NCBI RefSeq assembly: GCF_019049255.1
Contig: NZ_JAGMUJ010000159.1
Location: 83,308 to 147,307, forward strand
Length of the DNA stretch: 64,000 bases
Source: Streptomyces sp. AC558_RSS880
GTDB lineage: Bacteria > Actinomycetota > Actinomycetes > Streptomycetales > Streptomycetaceae
Direction of reading: 5' to 3'
Translations under genes and position numbers: made by a program
The notes under the pieces: generated by a model
Database searches by the model: none
Told to the model about the DNA's origin: nothing
Seen by the model: the letters and a program-made list of their open reading frames with translations, nothing else
Shown here: positions 33,717 through 42,825 of the stretch, one piece after another
Layout: each line of letters begins with the position of its first letter
Numbering within the stretch: position 1 is the stretch's first letter

Positions 33717-34559
33717 CTATCCGAGCGTGAGCATCGCCTCGGTGACCTCGCCGACCGCCGCATCGGGGATCGCGGTGGCGGCCTCCTCGAGGACGAGCAG
33801 CCGTGCCCCGGGGATCTCGCGCGCGATCGCCTCGCCGTTGCCGACGGGGAAGAACCGGTCGCGGCGGCCGTGGACGACGAGCGTGGGGACCTCGATCCCG
33901 GGCAGGCGCTCGCGCCAGCGGGGTCCGCAGTCGAGCCGGGAGAACACCATGCCCAGCTGGTTGGCCATCTGGACCGGGGGCGCGGTGCCGGGCGTGCGGT
34001 CCCAGACGCGCGCGGCGATCGCGCGCGCGGCGACGGGATCGTCGCCGCGGATCTCCGCGCCGGCGGCGGCGAACTCCGCGACCGCCTCGCGGTCGGTCCA
34101 ATCGGGCATCGGACGCGCGAACAGCCGGCTCATCGTCGCCCGGTCGTGGTCGGGGAGGTCGTCGTCGGGCGGGCCAGGGGCGACCGCGCGGGTGCCGACC
34201 AGGGTGAGCGCCGAGAACGCGCCCGGATGGTCGAGCACGGCCACCTGGGCGACCATCCCGCCGACGCCGATTCCCGCGAGGTGCGCGGGCCCGCCGCCGA
34301 GCGCGTCGGCGAGGGCCGCCGCGTCGGCGGCGAGGTCGCGCAGGGTGTAGGCGGGCGCCTCCGGATCCGCCGTCGTCGACTCCCCGCTGTCACGCAGGTC
34401 GTAGCGCACCGCACGACGCCCGCCGGCGGCGAGGCGCTCACACAGCGCGTCGGGCCAGGAGAGCATCGTCGTCCCGCCCGCGAGCAGGACGAGCGGCGCG
34501 TCGTCGTCACCGAACGACTCGACGCCCAAGGCGATCCCCTTGGTGTCGACCGTGGTCAT
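33717..34559 (-). CDS. Alpha/beta hydrolase fold protein lacking the catalytic Ser and His
   Basis: The 280-residue protein has a complete alpha/beta hydrolase layout: LVLLAGGTTMLSWPDAL, RYDLRDSGES, the elbow HLAGIGVGGMVAQVAVLDHP and the late acid VHGRRDRFFPV. The closest type is the RdmC/AknP-like esterase group. In the elbow the expected Gly-x-Ser-x-Gly reads Gly-Ile-Gly-Val-Gly. The segment that should hold the His (usually GxGH) reads LEEAATAIP. Only the Asp is kept. It is probably inactive as a hydrolase or uses another mechanism. It sits four bases after a RibD-like reductase in an apparent operon. Confidence 0.88.
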   Translation of the reverse strand: MTTVDTKGIALGVESFGDDDAPLVLLAGGTTMLSWPDALCERLAAGGRRAVRYDLRDSGESTTADPEAPAYTLRDLAADAAALADALGGGPAHLAGIGVGGMVAQVAVLDHPGAFSALTLVGTRAVAPGPPDDDLPDHDRATMSRLFARPMPDWTDREAVAEFAAAGAEIRGDDPVAARAIAARVWDRTPGTAPPVQMANQLGMVFSRLDCGPRWRERLPGIEVPTLVVHGRRDRFFPVGNGEAIAREIPGARLLVLEEAATAIPDAAVGEVTEAMLTLG

Positions 34560-34563
34560 CGGA

Positions 34564-35181
34564 TCACCTCAGGACGTCGTAGGACAGGTGCGTCGCGGTC
34601 GATGTCGGGATCACGCCCCGCTGCACCAGCGTGCGCGGCGCTCCGCCGGTGAACAGTGGTGTCCCGGCGCCCAGCACGACGGGCGCGAGGTGCAGCGCCA
34701 GCACGTCGACCAGCCCGGCCTCCAGCGCCGAGCCGATCGTGGCGCCGCCGCCCATGAGGACGACGTCGAGGTCCTTGCCGCTGTCCGACGACGCCGCCTC
34801 GGCCCGCTCGCGTGCGACGGTGACGGCGTCGGGCAGACCGGTGGTGACGAACGTCCAGTCCAGGTCGGTCGTCCGCACCGACTCCGGCGGCGAGCTCGTC
34901 ACGACGACGAACGCGGGCCTGCCGACCTCGCCGGCGCCGTAGCCGGACGTGTCGTCCCAGCCTTCCGGCCCGTCGACGACGTCGAAGAGCCGGCGGCCGA
35001 GGACGACGGCGCCCGAGCGGGCGGTCCCCTCGCGCAGGACCCGGCGGTCGTCGGGGTCGTCGGAGAACGCCCACGTGTGCAGGGCCTCGCCACCGGTGCC
35101 CAGACCGTTGTCCGGGCCGGGGTCGGGTCCGGTGACGAAGCCGTCGAGGGAGACCGAGATGTCGGCGATGGTTCGAGTCAT
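34564..35181 (-). CDS. RibD/dihydrofolate-reductase-like family protein
   Basis: The 205-residue protein has IADISVSLDGFVTGPDPGPDNGLG, then AVVLGRRLFDVVDGPEGWDD, LDVVLMGGGATIGSALEAGLVD and APVVLGAGTPLFTG. This is the RibD C-terminal reductase family and clearer than the paralogue at 31454. It is predicted to be an NADPH-dependent reductase of unknown substrate. The downstream gene is a catalytically altered hydrolase four bases away. No regulator adjoins it. Confidence 0.9.
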   Translation of the reverse strand: MTRTIADISVSLDGFVTGPDPGPDNGLGTGGEALHTWAFSDDPDDRRVLREGTARSGAVVLGRRLFDVVDGPEGWDDTSGYGAGEVGRPAFVVVTSSPPESVRTTDLDWTFVTTGLPDAVTVARERAEAASSDSGKDLDVVLMGGGATIGSALEAGLVDVLALHLAPVVLGAGTPLFTGGAPRTLVQRGVIPTSTATHLSYDVLR

Positions 35182-35256
35182 ACCAGGGCAGACCCGATCC
35201 GCCGCCCGAACTCATCGCTCACGCGCGAAGCGTGCCGCGGACCCCGCTGCGAGGGC

Positions 35257-35628
35257 TCACCGGTCCTTCAGGCGCTCGGTCGTGCGCTTGCGCAGGAGCA
35301 GCCACTGCTTGGCGGGAGCACCGTCCGCCGAGCCCGCGCCACCGCCCTGGAGCAGCGCGCAGTACGCGGCCGCTCCCGCCCGGGGTACGGCGGGCTGCCG
35401 TCCGTGATCATCCCGGTCTATGATCGACGCGGTCATGTTCTTCCAGACCCTGTCGGCCTGCGGTGCGCTGACCATGAGAAACCACTTCCCGTGAATGGGC
35501 CGTCGAGGAAGGCGCGTGCCGCGGGATCCGGGCGCGCCGGATGTGCGGGCCGTGACCGTCTCCGCGCCGGGCAGGGCGGTGCCGGCCCGGCTGTGTCCGG
35601 AGCCCGGTGAGAGCTTCTCCCAGCGCAT
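35257..35628 (-). CDS. Small ORF of uncertain reality behind an SOS-box-like site
   Basis: ATG 35628 has GGAGGCGTC just upstream and gives 123 residues. The start MRWEKLSPG, with ALPGAETVTARTSGAPGSRG, looks like a degraded N-terminus of the Rv2578c-type radical SAM proteins (which open MRWxxL and have ALFGxxxVxxRTFDxPEFRG). The remaining tail (KWFLMVSAPQADRVWKN to RKRTTERLKDR) is unrelated and unrecognised. It may be a pseudogene that has kept its promoter. Confidence 0.35.
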   Translation of the reverse strand: MRWEKLSPGSGHSRAGTALPGAETVTARTSGAPGSRGTRLPRRPIHGKWFLMVSAPQADRVWKNMTASIIDRDDHGRQPAVPRAGAAAYCALLQGGGAGSADGAPAKQWLLLRKRTTERLKDR

Positions 35629-35661
35629 GACGCCTCCGCGATGTCGCTGCGGCACAGAATA

Positions 35662-35673
35662 GAACAAGTGTTC
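35662..35673. promoter_or_regulatory. LexA (SOS) box-like palindrome
   Basis: GAAC-AAGT-GTTC matches the actinobacterial SOS operator core GAAC-N4-GTTC exactly. It lies 34 bases upstream of the ATG at 35628. On the minus strand it is followed by TATTCT, a plausible -10. Confidence 0.5.
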
Positions 35674-35800
35674 CCTTGATCGTGCGAGTGACATCTTCGG
35701 TCACCCTCCCGATCACATCCGAACCCCCCGATTTGGGCGGCCGGGCACAGGGGTGGTTGGCTTGCCCCGACCCCGAGAACCCATGCCCTGGAGGTAAGCG

Positions 35801-36244
35801 ATGGCGCAGGTCGAGGCCACTACGGAGCGGATCGTCGCGGCGGACGCGGAAACGGTGTTCGACGCCCTCGCCGACTACAGCGGCACCCGCGGGAAAGTGC
35901 TGCCCGAGCAGTACAGCGAGTACGAGGTCCGCGAGGGCGGTGACGGCGAGGGCACCCTCGTGCACTGGAAGCTCCAGGCCACCAGCAAGCGCGTGCGCGA
36001 CTGCCTCCTGGAGGTCACCGAGCCCACCGACGGCGAACTGGTCGAGAAGGACCGCAACTCCTCCATGGTCACCACCTGGCGGGTCACCCCGGCCGGTGAG
36101 GGCCGGTCCCGGGTCGTCGTGACCACCGTGTGGAACGGCGCGGGCGGCATCGGCGGCTTCTTCGAGAAGACCTTCGCGCCCAAGGGGCTCGCCCGTATCT
36201 ACGACGCCCTGCTGGCCAGGCTGGCCGCGGAGGTCGAGAAGTGA
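35801..36244 (+). CDS. SRPBCC (polyketide cyclase/START-like) family protein
   Basis: The start follows CTGGAGGTAAGCG. The 147-residue protein has the SRPBCC pattern ATTERIVAADAETVFDALADYS, central strands and the long C-terminal helix GIGGFFEKTFAPKGLARIYDALLARLAAEVEK. The fold forms a hydrophobic cavity. No cofactor site or partner enzyme is adjacent, so the function is unknown. The gene appears to be monocistronic. Confidence 0.88.
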   Translation: MAQVEATTERIVAADAETVFDALADYSGTRGKVLPEQYSEYEVREGGDGEGTLVHWKLQATSKRVRDCLLEVTEPTDGELVEKDRNSSMVTTWRVTPAGEGRSRVVVTTVWNGAGGIGGFFEKTFAPKGLARIYDALLARLAAEVEK

Positions 36245-36399
36245 GGGGCGGCAATCCCTCGTAAACGGTGCGGAGTTGACTTCTCACCGGTTCGAGTGAT
36301 CTCGTTGCGCCCCTTCTCTGTCCCGTAACTTGCCGTGCTTGCTCGTAGTTGTCGCTTTTACGCGGGAATTGTCCGGCGGTGCGACGAGGGGAGCGGCAC

Positions 36400-38838
36400 G
36401 TGGGCGGGATCACTCTGACGCAGGACGAGCCGGTCACGGCACCGCCGGCCGGGGGCCCGCCGCCCCCGGCACCGGTCGTGGAGCAGGGTCTGAGCCCGCG
36501 CCGGGTCCGGCTGGTCTTCCTCGCCCTGATGTCGGCGCTGCTGCTCGCCGCCCTGGAGCAGATGATCGTCGCCACCGCGCTCCCGAAGATCGTCGGCGAG
36601 CTGCACGGCCTGGACAGGATGTCCTGGGCGATAACCGCCTACCTGCTCACCGCCACCGTCGGACTGCCGGTCTACGGAAAACTCGGCGACCTGCTCGGCC
36701 GCAAGGGCGTCTTCCAGTTCGCGATCCTCGTGTTCGTCGTCGGCTCCGCGCTGGCGGGCCGCGCGTCCACCATGGACCAGCTGATCGCCTACCGGGCGGT
36801 GCAGGGCATCGGCGCGGGCGGCCTGCTGATCGGCGTGCAGGCGATCATCGCGGACATCGTGCCCGCGAGGCGGCGCGGCCGCTTCATGGGGCTGATCGGC
36901 GCCGCCTTCGGCCTCGCGTCCGTCGCCGGGCCGCTGCTCGGCGGATACTTCACCGACCACCTCTCCTGGCGCTGGTGCTTCTACGTCAACGTCCCCTTCG
37001 GCATCGTCACCATGGCCGTCGTCGCCCTGGCGCTCAAGCTCCCCAAGCCGGCCGTCCGGGCCCGCTTCGACGTCCTCGGCACCCTTCTGCTGGCCGCCGC
37101 CTCCACCTGTCTGGTATTGCTGACCAGTTGGGGCGGCACCGAGTACGCCTGGGACTCCCGCGTCGTCCTCGGCCTCGGCGCGGGCGCCGCCGCGGCCGGC
37201 GTCCTCTTCCTCGTCGTCGAGCGTTTCGCCGCCGAACCCCTCATCCCACTGCGGCTGTTCCGGGACTCCGTCTTCAACGTCACCGGCCTGGTGGGGCTGG
37301 TGACCGGTGTCGCCCTGTTCGGCGCCGCCAGCTACCTGCCGACGTATCTGCAGATGGTCGACGGGGTCTCCGCCACCGAGTCCGGACTGCTGATGCTGCC
37401 CATGACGGGCGGCATCGTCGGCGCCTCGGTCATCTCCGGGCAGCTCATCAGCCGCACCGGCCGCTACCGGTGGCACCCCATCGTCGGCACCGCGCTCTCC
37501 GTCGTCGGCATGTGGCTGCTGTCCCGCCTGGAGACCGGCACTCCCCGGCTGCACTACGGCATCTGGACGGCCGTCCTCGGCGCCGGTATCGGCATGGTGA
37601 TGCCGGTGCTGATCCTCGCCGTGCAGAACTCCGTGCGCCCCGCCGACCTGGGCACCGCCACCAGCGCCAACAACTACTTCCGGCAGATCGGCGGCAGCGT
37701 CGGCGCCGCCGTCTTCGGCACCCTCTTCGCCGGCCGGCTCACCGACGCGCTCGAAGACCGCCTGCCCGCCGGCGCGGGCACCCCGCCCGACGCCGGGTCG
37801 ATCACCCCCGAGCTGGTGCACGCGCTGCCGCCCGAGCTGCGCGACGCCTACGTGCAGGCCTACGCCGACGCCATGCCGCGCATCTTCCTCTATCTGGTGC
37901 CCGTGCTCGTCCTCGGCCTGCTCATCGCCTTCTTCCTCAAGGAGAAACCACTGGTGTCCCACCACGCCCCCATCGCCGACCCGGCCCAGGACGCACCGCA
38001 CCTCCACGCGCGCCTGCCGCACGCCCGCCCCCACGCTCCGGGCGGGGGGACCCCCACCCCGCTCCGCCCGGCGCACACCGGCGGCGTCCCCGTCTGCGGG
38101 ACCGTGCAGCACTCCGACGGAACCGCCGTACCGCGCGCCGCGCTCACCCTCATCGACGTCACCGGACAGCAGACCGGCCGCGGCGCCAGCGGCGAGGACG
38201 GGCGGTACGCGCTGGCCACGCCCGGCCCGGGAGCGTACGTCCTGATCGCCGCCGCCGGCGGTCACCAGCCGCAGGCGGTCTCCGTGACCGTCGGCGAGCG
38301 GCCCGTCGAACTCGACGTCGTCCTCGGCGGCGCGGGCCGTCTCGCCGGCAGTGTCGTCACCGCCGACGGCACACCGGTGCGGGACGCCGCCGTCACGCTC
38401 ACCAACGTCCACGGGGAGGTCGTCGCGAGCACCCGCAGCGGCCGGGAGGGCGGCTACGTCATCAGCGAGCTGGTGGCCGGCGAGTACACGCTCGCCGCGA
38501 GCGCGCCCGCCTTCCGCCCGGCCGCCCTCCCCGTCACCGTCCAGGCCGCCCGCGAGACCCGCCAGGACGTCGAACTGGCGGGCGGCGCCGTGCTGCGCGG
38601 CACGGTGCGGGCCGGCGGTGGACGGCCCGTCGAGGAGGCGCGCGTGACCCTGCTGGACGCGGCGGGCAACGTCGTCGACACCCTCACCACCGGACCCGAC
38701 GGCACCTTCCGGTTCGTGGACCTGTCGTCGGGCGAGTACACCGTCATCGCCGCCGGTTACCCACCGGTCGCCACCGTGCTCCAGGTGGCCGGCGGCGGCC
38801 GGACGGAACGCGACCTCCAGCTGGGCCACGAGGACTGA
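36400..38838 (+). CDS. DHA2-type MFS exporter fused to three C-terminal beta-sandwich repeats
   Basis: GTG 36400 follows GACGAGGGGAG. A TTG further up is in frame but has no ribosome site. The 812-residue protein has about 14 membrane helices (residues about 35-520), with YGKLGDLLGRKG (MFS motif A), AYRAVQGIGAGGLLIG and FGLASVAGPLLGG (motif C). It therefore belongs to the EmrB/QacA proton-antiport exporters. After the last helix and a Pro/His-rich linker there are three consecutive carboxypeptidase-regulatory-like repeats of about 85 residues. They start GTVQHSDGTAVPRAALTL, GSVVTADGTPVRDAAVTL and GTVRAGGGRPVEEARVTL. Topology would place them in the cytoplasm if 14 helices are right. The cargo is unknown. 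Confidence 0.9.
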   Translation: MGGITLTQDEPVTAPPAGGPPPPAPVVEQGLSPRRVRLVFLALMSALLLAALEQMIVATALPKIVGELHGLDRMSWAITAYLLTATVGLPVYGKLGDLLGRKGVFQFAILVFVVGSALAGRASTMDQLIAYRAVQGIGAGGLLIGVQAIIADIVPARRRGRFMGLIGAAFGLASVAGPLLGGYFTDHLSWRWCFYVNVPFGIVTMAVVALALKLPKPAVRARFDVLGTLLLAAASTCLVLLTSWGGTEYAWDSRVVLGLGAGAAAAGVLFLVVERFAAEPLIPLRLFRDSVFNVTGLVGLVTGVALFGAASYLPTYLQMVDGVSATESGLLMLPMTGGIVGASVISGQLISRTGRYRWHPIVGTALSVVGMWLLSRLETGTPRLHYGIWTAVLGAGIGMVMPVLILAVQNSVRPADLGTATSANNYFRQIGGSVGAAVFGTLFAGRLTDALEDRLPAGAGTPPDAGSITPELVHALPPELRDAYVQAYADAMPRIFLYLVPVLVLGLLIAFFLKEKPLVSHHAPIADPAQDAPHLHARLPHARPHAPGGGTPTPLRPAHTGGVPVCGTVQHSDGTAVPRAALTLIDVTGQQTGRGASGEDGRYALATPGPGAYVLIAAAGGHQPQAVSVTVGERPVELDVVLGGAGRLAGSVVTADGTPVRDAAVTLTNVHGEVVASTRSGREGGYVISELVAGEYTLAASAPAFRPAALPVTVQAARETRQDVELAGGAVLRGTVRAGGGRPVEEARVTLLDAAGNVVDTLTTGPDGTFRFVDLSSGEYTVIAAGYPPVATVLQVAGGGRTERDLQLGHED

Positions 38839-38982
38839 AACGGTCGGTCACGCGCGGGAACGCACGCCGGTGCGAGCCGAGGCGGGCAATTCCCGCGATG
38901 ACACACATCGCGGCCGACCGTGGCCGTACGGTGGTGACGGCGGTACAGATCTTGCGCAGCCGGGGGAGAGAGGGCCTGGGCC

Positions 38983-41457
38983 ATGGACCGTGGCACCGAG
39001 CGGGACGCACCTCCGGACAGCCGCGCGGGGGACGGCGCGGCAGCCGGGCACGGCGACGCCGGCCGTATCCCGCTGGCCGTGGTCGTGGTCGACCGCGACG
39101 GACTCGTCTCCCACTGGAGCAGGGGCGCGCGGCGCCTGTTCTCCCTCAGCAAGGAGGACGCGCTCGGCCGCCCCGCGGTCGACCTGCTGCCCGTGACCGG
39201 AGCCCTGCCCGGGGAAGAGGAGGACACCCCGTACGGGGCGTACGCCGCCTACGACGGTCTGGGACCCGGCCTCGGCGCCACCCTCGACGGCGGTCTGGCC
39301 TACCCGGCCGCGGGCCGGGCCCGGCTGGCGGCCGGGGCCGGGCGGGTCGACGTGCTGTGGTGGGCCTACCCGCTGGTGGGTCCGGGACGCGAGCGGCTGC
39401 TGGTGCTGGCCGCCGACGCGGACGGGCTGCTGCGCGCGGACGGGGCCGGGACGTTCGAGCGGATCGCGCCCGGCTTCGCCCTGCACACCGACTTCCCCGG
39501 CTCCGAGGACCTCGCCCGCCGGCTCCCCGAGATCCTCCCCAGCATGAGCGTCGGGGACAGCGCCCGTATCGTCGCCCAGGTCCTCGAACTGGGTTATCCC
39601 GTGCTCGAGTTCAGCCAGAGCGACCGGGTGCCCGTCACGCCCGACTGGGGCGTGCCCCGGCGCGCCGAACGCCGGGAGCGGCGGGAGCGGGCCGCCCGCG
39701 CCCTCGCGGCCGGCGAGCCGGTGCCCGAGGAACTGCGGGACGAGGGCGAGGACCTCGAGTACGCCGCCGTGCGGGAGCGCCTGGAGTTCCTCAACGAGGT
39801 CAGCTCCCGGATCGGCACCTCCCTGGACCTGGCGCGCACCATCGTCGAGGTCAGCAAGGCCGTCGTGCCCCGCTTCACCGACGTCGCCGGCACCTACCTG
39901 CGGGAACAGGTCGTCGCCGGTGAGGGGTTCGACGAGGGCGTGCCGGACACCACCACCCTGTGGCACCGGGTCGCCCTGGAGCACACCGACGAACCCGGCC
40001 GCTGGGACGACGTCGTCCCCGTCGGCGAGGCCATGCCCTTTCCGGCGCACACCCCGTTCTTCCAGTGCATGACCACCGGCGAACCCGTCCTCGTGCCGCG
40101 CATCAGCGAGGAGATGGGCCACGCCATCGCCTCGCAGTTCGAGAAGCGGGACATCCGGCCGCTGATCACCGGCCGCTCCATGCTGGTCGTCCCGCTGAAG
40201 GCGCGCCACGTCGTCCTCGGTTTCATGATCCTGCTGCGCCATCCGGAGCGGCAGGTCTTCGACGACATGGACCGGGTCACCGGCGCCGAACTCGCCGCCC
40301 GCGCGGGCCTCGTGCTCGACAACGCGCGCATGTACACGTACCAGGAGAACGTCGCCGAGACGCTCCAGGACAGCATGCTGCCGCACATCCCGCCGCGCAT
40401 GGCGGGCTGCGACATCGCCACCCGCTATCTGCCGGGCACGCTGCTCGGACGGATCGGCGGCGACTGGTTCGACGCGGTGAAGCTGCCCGGCGCCCGCACC
40501 GCGCTCGTCGTCGGCGACGTCATGGGGCACGGGCTGAACTCGGCCGCGATGATGGGGCAGTTGCGCACCGCCGTGCAGACCATGGCCGCGCTGGACCTGC
40601 CGCCCGCGCAACTCCTGCGCAACCTCGACGACCTCGCCCAGCGGCTCGGCGACACCTACCTCGCGACCTGCCTGTACGCCGTCTACGACCCCATCGCGAG
40701 CGAGCTGCGCCTCGCCAACGCCGGGCACGTCCCGCCGGTCCTGGTCCGCGCCGCCGACGGGCGCAGCGAACTGCTCGACCTGCCCACCGGGGCGCCCATC
40801 GGCGTCGGCGGGGTGCCCTTCGAAACGGTGCGCGTGCCCGTGGAGCCCGGCGACCGGCTGGTGATGTGCACCGACGGACTGGTCGAGGTGCGCGGCGAGG
40901 ACATCGGTGTCGGGCTCGCCACGCTGTGCGAGTCCGCCGCCCACCCGGCCGCCTCCATGGACGACGCCTGCGACACCATCATCCGCGCGCTCGCTGTGAC
41001 ATTTTCAGAAGCGGGACACGGCGGCCGCAAGGACGACGTGGCCCTGCTGATGGCCCGCCTGGGCGGCATCGAACCCGACGACGTCGCCGAATGGCGGATC
41101 GCCCCCGAGCCGTCCGAGGTCGGCCGGGCCCGCGCGGCGGTCCGCGAGCAGCTGTACGACTGGGGTCTGCCGAAGCTCGTCGACAGCGCCGAGCTGATGG
41201 TGAGCGAACTCGTCACCAACGCCGTGCTGCACTCCCACGCCCGTCCCGTCGCCCTGCGGCTGGTGCGCGGCGACACGCTGCTGTGCGAGGTGGAGGACGA
41301 CGACCACGAACTGCCGACGCTGATCGACGCACGGCCGACGGACGAGTTCGGGCGCGGACTGCGCGTGGTCAGCACCCTCGCCCGCCAGTGGGGCACCAGC
41401 CGGACGACGTCCGGCAAGAACGTGTGGTTCGAACTGACGCTGCCGCGACGACGCTGA
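38983..41457 (+). CDS. PAS-GAF-SpoIIE (PP2C) phosphatase with HATPase domain
   Basis: The 824-residue signalling protein has a PAS domain (about 25-75, VVVDRDGLVSHWSRGARRLF), a second sensory region, and a GAF domain (about 265-440) with LVVPLKARHVVLGFMILLRHP. A SpoIIE-type PP2C phosphatase follows (about 460-690; GGDWFDAVKLPG, VVGDVMGHGLNSAAMMGQLRT, VMCTDGLVE, GRKDDVALLMARL). The HATPase_c domain is C-terminal (about 700-824; SELVTNAVLHSHARPV, DEFGRGLRVV). Such fusions control anti-anti-sigma factors of the SpoIIAA/RsbV type and may also phosphorylate them. No sigma factor or antagonist gene is adjacent. No membrane segment is seen, so it is cytoplasmic. Confidence 0.94.
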   Translation: MDRGTERDAPPDSRAGDGAAAGHGDAGRIPLAVVVVDRDGLVSHWSRGARRLFSLSKEDALGRPAVDLLPVTGALPGEEEDTPYGAYAAYDGLGPGLGATLDGGLAYPAAGRARLAAGAGRVDVLWWAYPLVGPGRERLLVLAADADGLLRADGAGTFERIAPGFALHTDFPGSEDLARRLPEILPSMSVGDSARIVAQVLELGYPVLEFSQSDRVPVTPDWGVPRRAERRERRERAARALAAGEPVPEELRDEGEDLEYAAVRERLEFLNEVSSRIGTSLDLARTIVEVSKAVVPRFTDVAGTYLREQVVAGEGFDEGVPDTTTLWHRVALEHTDEPGRWDDVVPVGEAMPFPAHTPFFQCMTTGEPVLVPRISEEMGHAIASQFEKRDIRPLITGRSMLVVPLKARHVVLGFMILLRHPERQVFDDMDRVTGAELAARAGLVLDNARMYTYQENVAETLQDSMLPHIPPRMAGCDIATRYLPGTLLGRIGGDWFDAVKLPGARTALVVGDVMGHGLNSAAMMGQLRTAVQTMAALDLPPAQLLRNLDDLAQRLGDTYLATCLYAVYDPIASELRLANAGHVPPVLVRAADGRSELLDLPTGAPIGVGGVPFETVRVPVEPGDRLVMCTDGLVEVRGEDIGVGLATLCESAAHPAASMDDACDTIIRALAVTFSEAGHGGRKDDVALLMARLGGIEPDDVAEWRIAPEPSEVGRARAAVREQLYDWGLPKLVDSAELMVSELVTNAVLHSHARPVALRLVRGDTLLCEVEDDDHELPTLIDARPTDEFGRGLRVVSTLARQWGTSRTTSGKNVWFELTLPRRR

Positions 41458-41598
41458 GCGCCGGTGGTACACGGCGCACTCCGGGGCGAACGAGCCGTGA
41501 AGGAACGCGCCGCGCGCTTGTCCGCGCGCCCGGGGCGCGATACACCGTACTGGCCCGTCACACGGGGCGGGCCGGCGTCGCACCCTGGGGAGTCGGGC

Positions 41599-42330
41599 AT
41601 GAGCGTGACCAGTCGGTACCGGGAGGCCTGGGAGAGTTTCTGGCGCGAGGCACCGGACGGGCCGGGGGCCGTGTTCTGGGACGCGGAGCCCGCTCTGACC
41701 GCGGCCCGCCATCTCGCCCTGTTCGAACCGCATCTGACCGACCCCGGTCTGCCGCTGGTGGACCTGGGGTGCGGCAACGGCACCCAGACCCGCTTCCTCG
41801 CCGACCGCTTCCCGCACGTCCTCGGCGCGGACCTCTCCGCCGCCGCCCTGGACCGCGCCCGCGCCGCCGACCCGGCCGGGCAGGCGGCGTACCGGCGGCT
41901 GGACGCCGTCGAGAAGGCCGAGGCGGGGGCCCTGCACGCCGAACTCGGCGACGCCAACGTGTACCTGCGCGGAGTGCTGCACCAGTGCGAGGCCGACGAC
42001 CGGCAGGCGCTGGTGGACGGCATCGCCACGGTGGTCGGTGACCGCGGCCGTGCCTTCCTCGTCGAGCCCTCCGAGGCCGCCGGGGCGGTCCTGCGGGGCC
42101 TCGCGACCGGCCCCGGCGGTCCGCCGCCCAAACTCGCGCCGGTCCTGCGGCACGGCATAGCCCCCGGCGAGGTCGACGACGCGGCCGTGCCCGAGTTCCT
42201 GACCGCGGCCGGACTGGCCGTGCTGGCGAGCGGCACCCTGCCGCTGACCACCACGGAACACGGCCCCGACGGCACCCGTATCGCACTGCCGTCCCTCTGG
42301 TTCGTGGCGGGACGCGCCGCGTCCGCGTGA
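41599..42330 (+). CDS. Class I SAM-dependent methyltransferase
   Basis: ATG 41599 follows CTGGGGAG. The 243-residue protein has the SAM motif LPLVDLGCGNGTQTRFLADRFP, then VLGADLSAAALDRAR (acidic loop) and NVYLRGVLHQCEADDRQALV. The substrate cannot be inferred. It lies 141 bases after the phosphatase gene and could be transcribed with it. Confidence 0.88.
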   Translation: MSVTSRYREAWESFWREAPDGPGAVFWDAEPALTAARHLALFEPHLTDPGLPLVDLGCGNGTQTRFLADRFPHVLGADLSAAALDRARAADPAGQAAYRRLDAVEKAEAGALHAELGDANVYLRGVLHQCEADDRQALVDGIATVVGDRGRAFLVEPSEAAGAVLRGLATGPGGPPPKLAPVLRHGIAPGEVDDAAVPEFLTAAGLAVLASGTLPLTTTEHGPDGTRIALPSLWFVAGRAASA

Positions 42331-42402
42331 GAACCGTCTCCCCCGCCCCGCGCGTCATGCCCTACGGTCACATCAGTCATCGTCCGGGACGGGGGAGGGG
42401 TC

Positions 42403-42825
42403 GTGGAGCAGGCAAGGACGGTACTCGCCGAGCGGATCGCCGAGCGGCGGGCGGGCGTCGGCGACCCTCGGGCGCTGGTCGGCGAGATGCGCAGGACGGT
42501 CCTGCTGGTCCCGTCCGTCGACGGGCGTCTGTGGAGCGCGCGTTCGGGTGGTGTGCGGTGGGTGTGCGCGTTCACGGACGAGACGGCGCTGGCGCGGTTC
42601 GCGCTGCTGCATGGCCCGGGGGAGCGGCCGGTGGAGTACGCCGCGCTGCTGGGCGCGCGCATCGTGGACGAGATCGTGCCGGGTCTGGGTGAGCCCGCCG
42701 GTCTCGCGGTGGACATCGCCACCGAGGACGGGTCGATGTTCTTCCCGCCGGTCACCGGGATCGTTCCGGACGGGGTCGCCGTCGGCACCGGGGCGGTCGG
42801 GGGGGAGCGCGGTCATGGGCGGTGA
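42403..42825 (+). CDS. SseB N-terminal-like domain protein, first gene of the RHS locus
   Basis: GTG 42403 follows ACGGGGGAGGGG. The 140-residue protein has the SseB-like pattern VLLVPSVDGRLWSARSGGVRWVCAFTDETALARFA and GLAVDIATEDGSMFFPPVTGIVPDGVAVGTG. Proteins of this type often sit beside WXG-like and RHS toxin genes in actinomycetes. The role there is unproven but could be chaperone-like. Its end overlaps the next start by 11 bases, so the locus is translated as a unit. Confidence 0.78.
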   Translation: MEQARTVLAERIAERRAGVGDPRALVGEMRRTVLLVPSVDGRLWSARSGGVRWVCAFTDETALARFALLHGPGERPVEYAALLGARIVDEIVPGLGEPAGLAVDIATEDGSMFFPPVTGIVPDGVAVGTGAVGGERGHGR

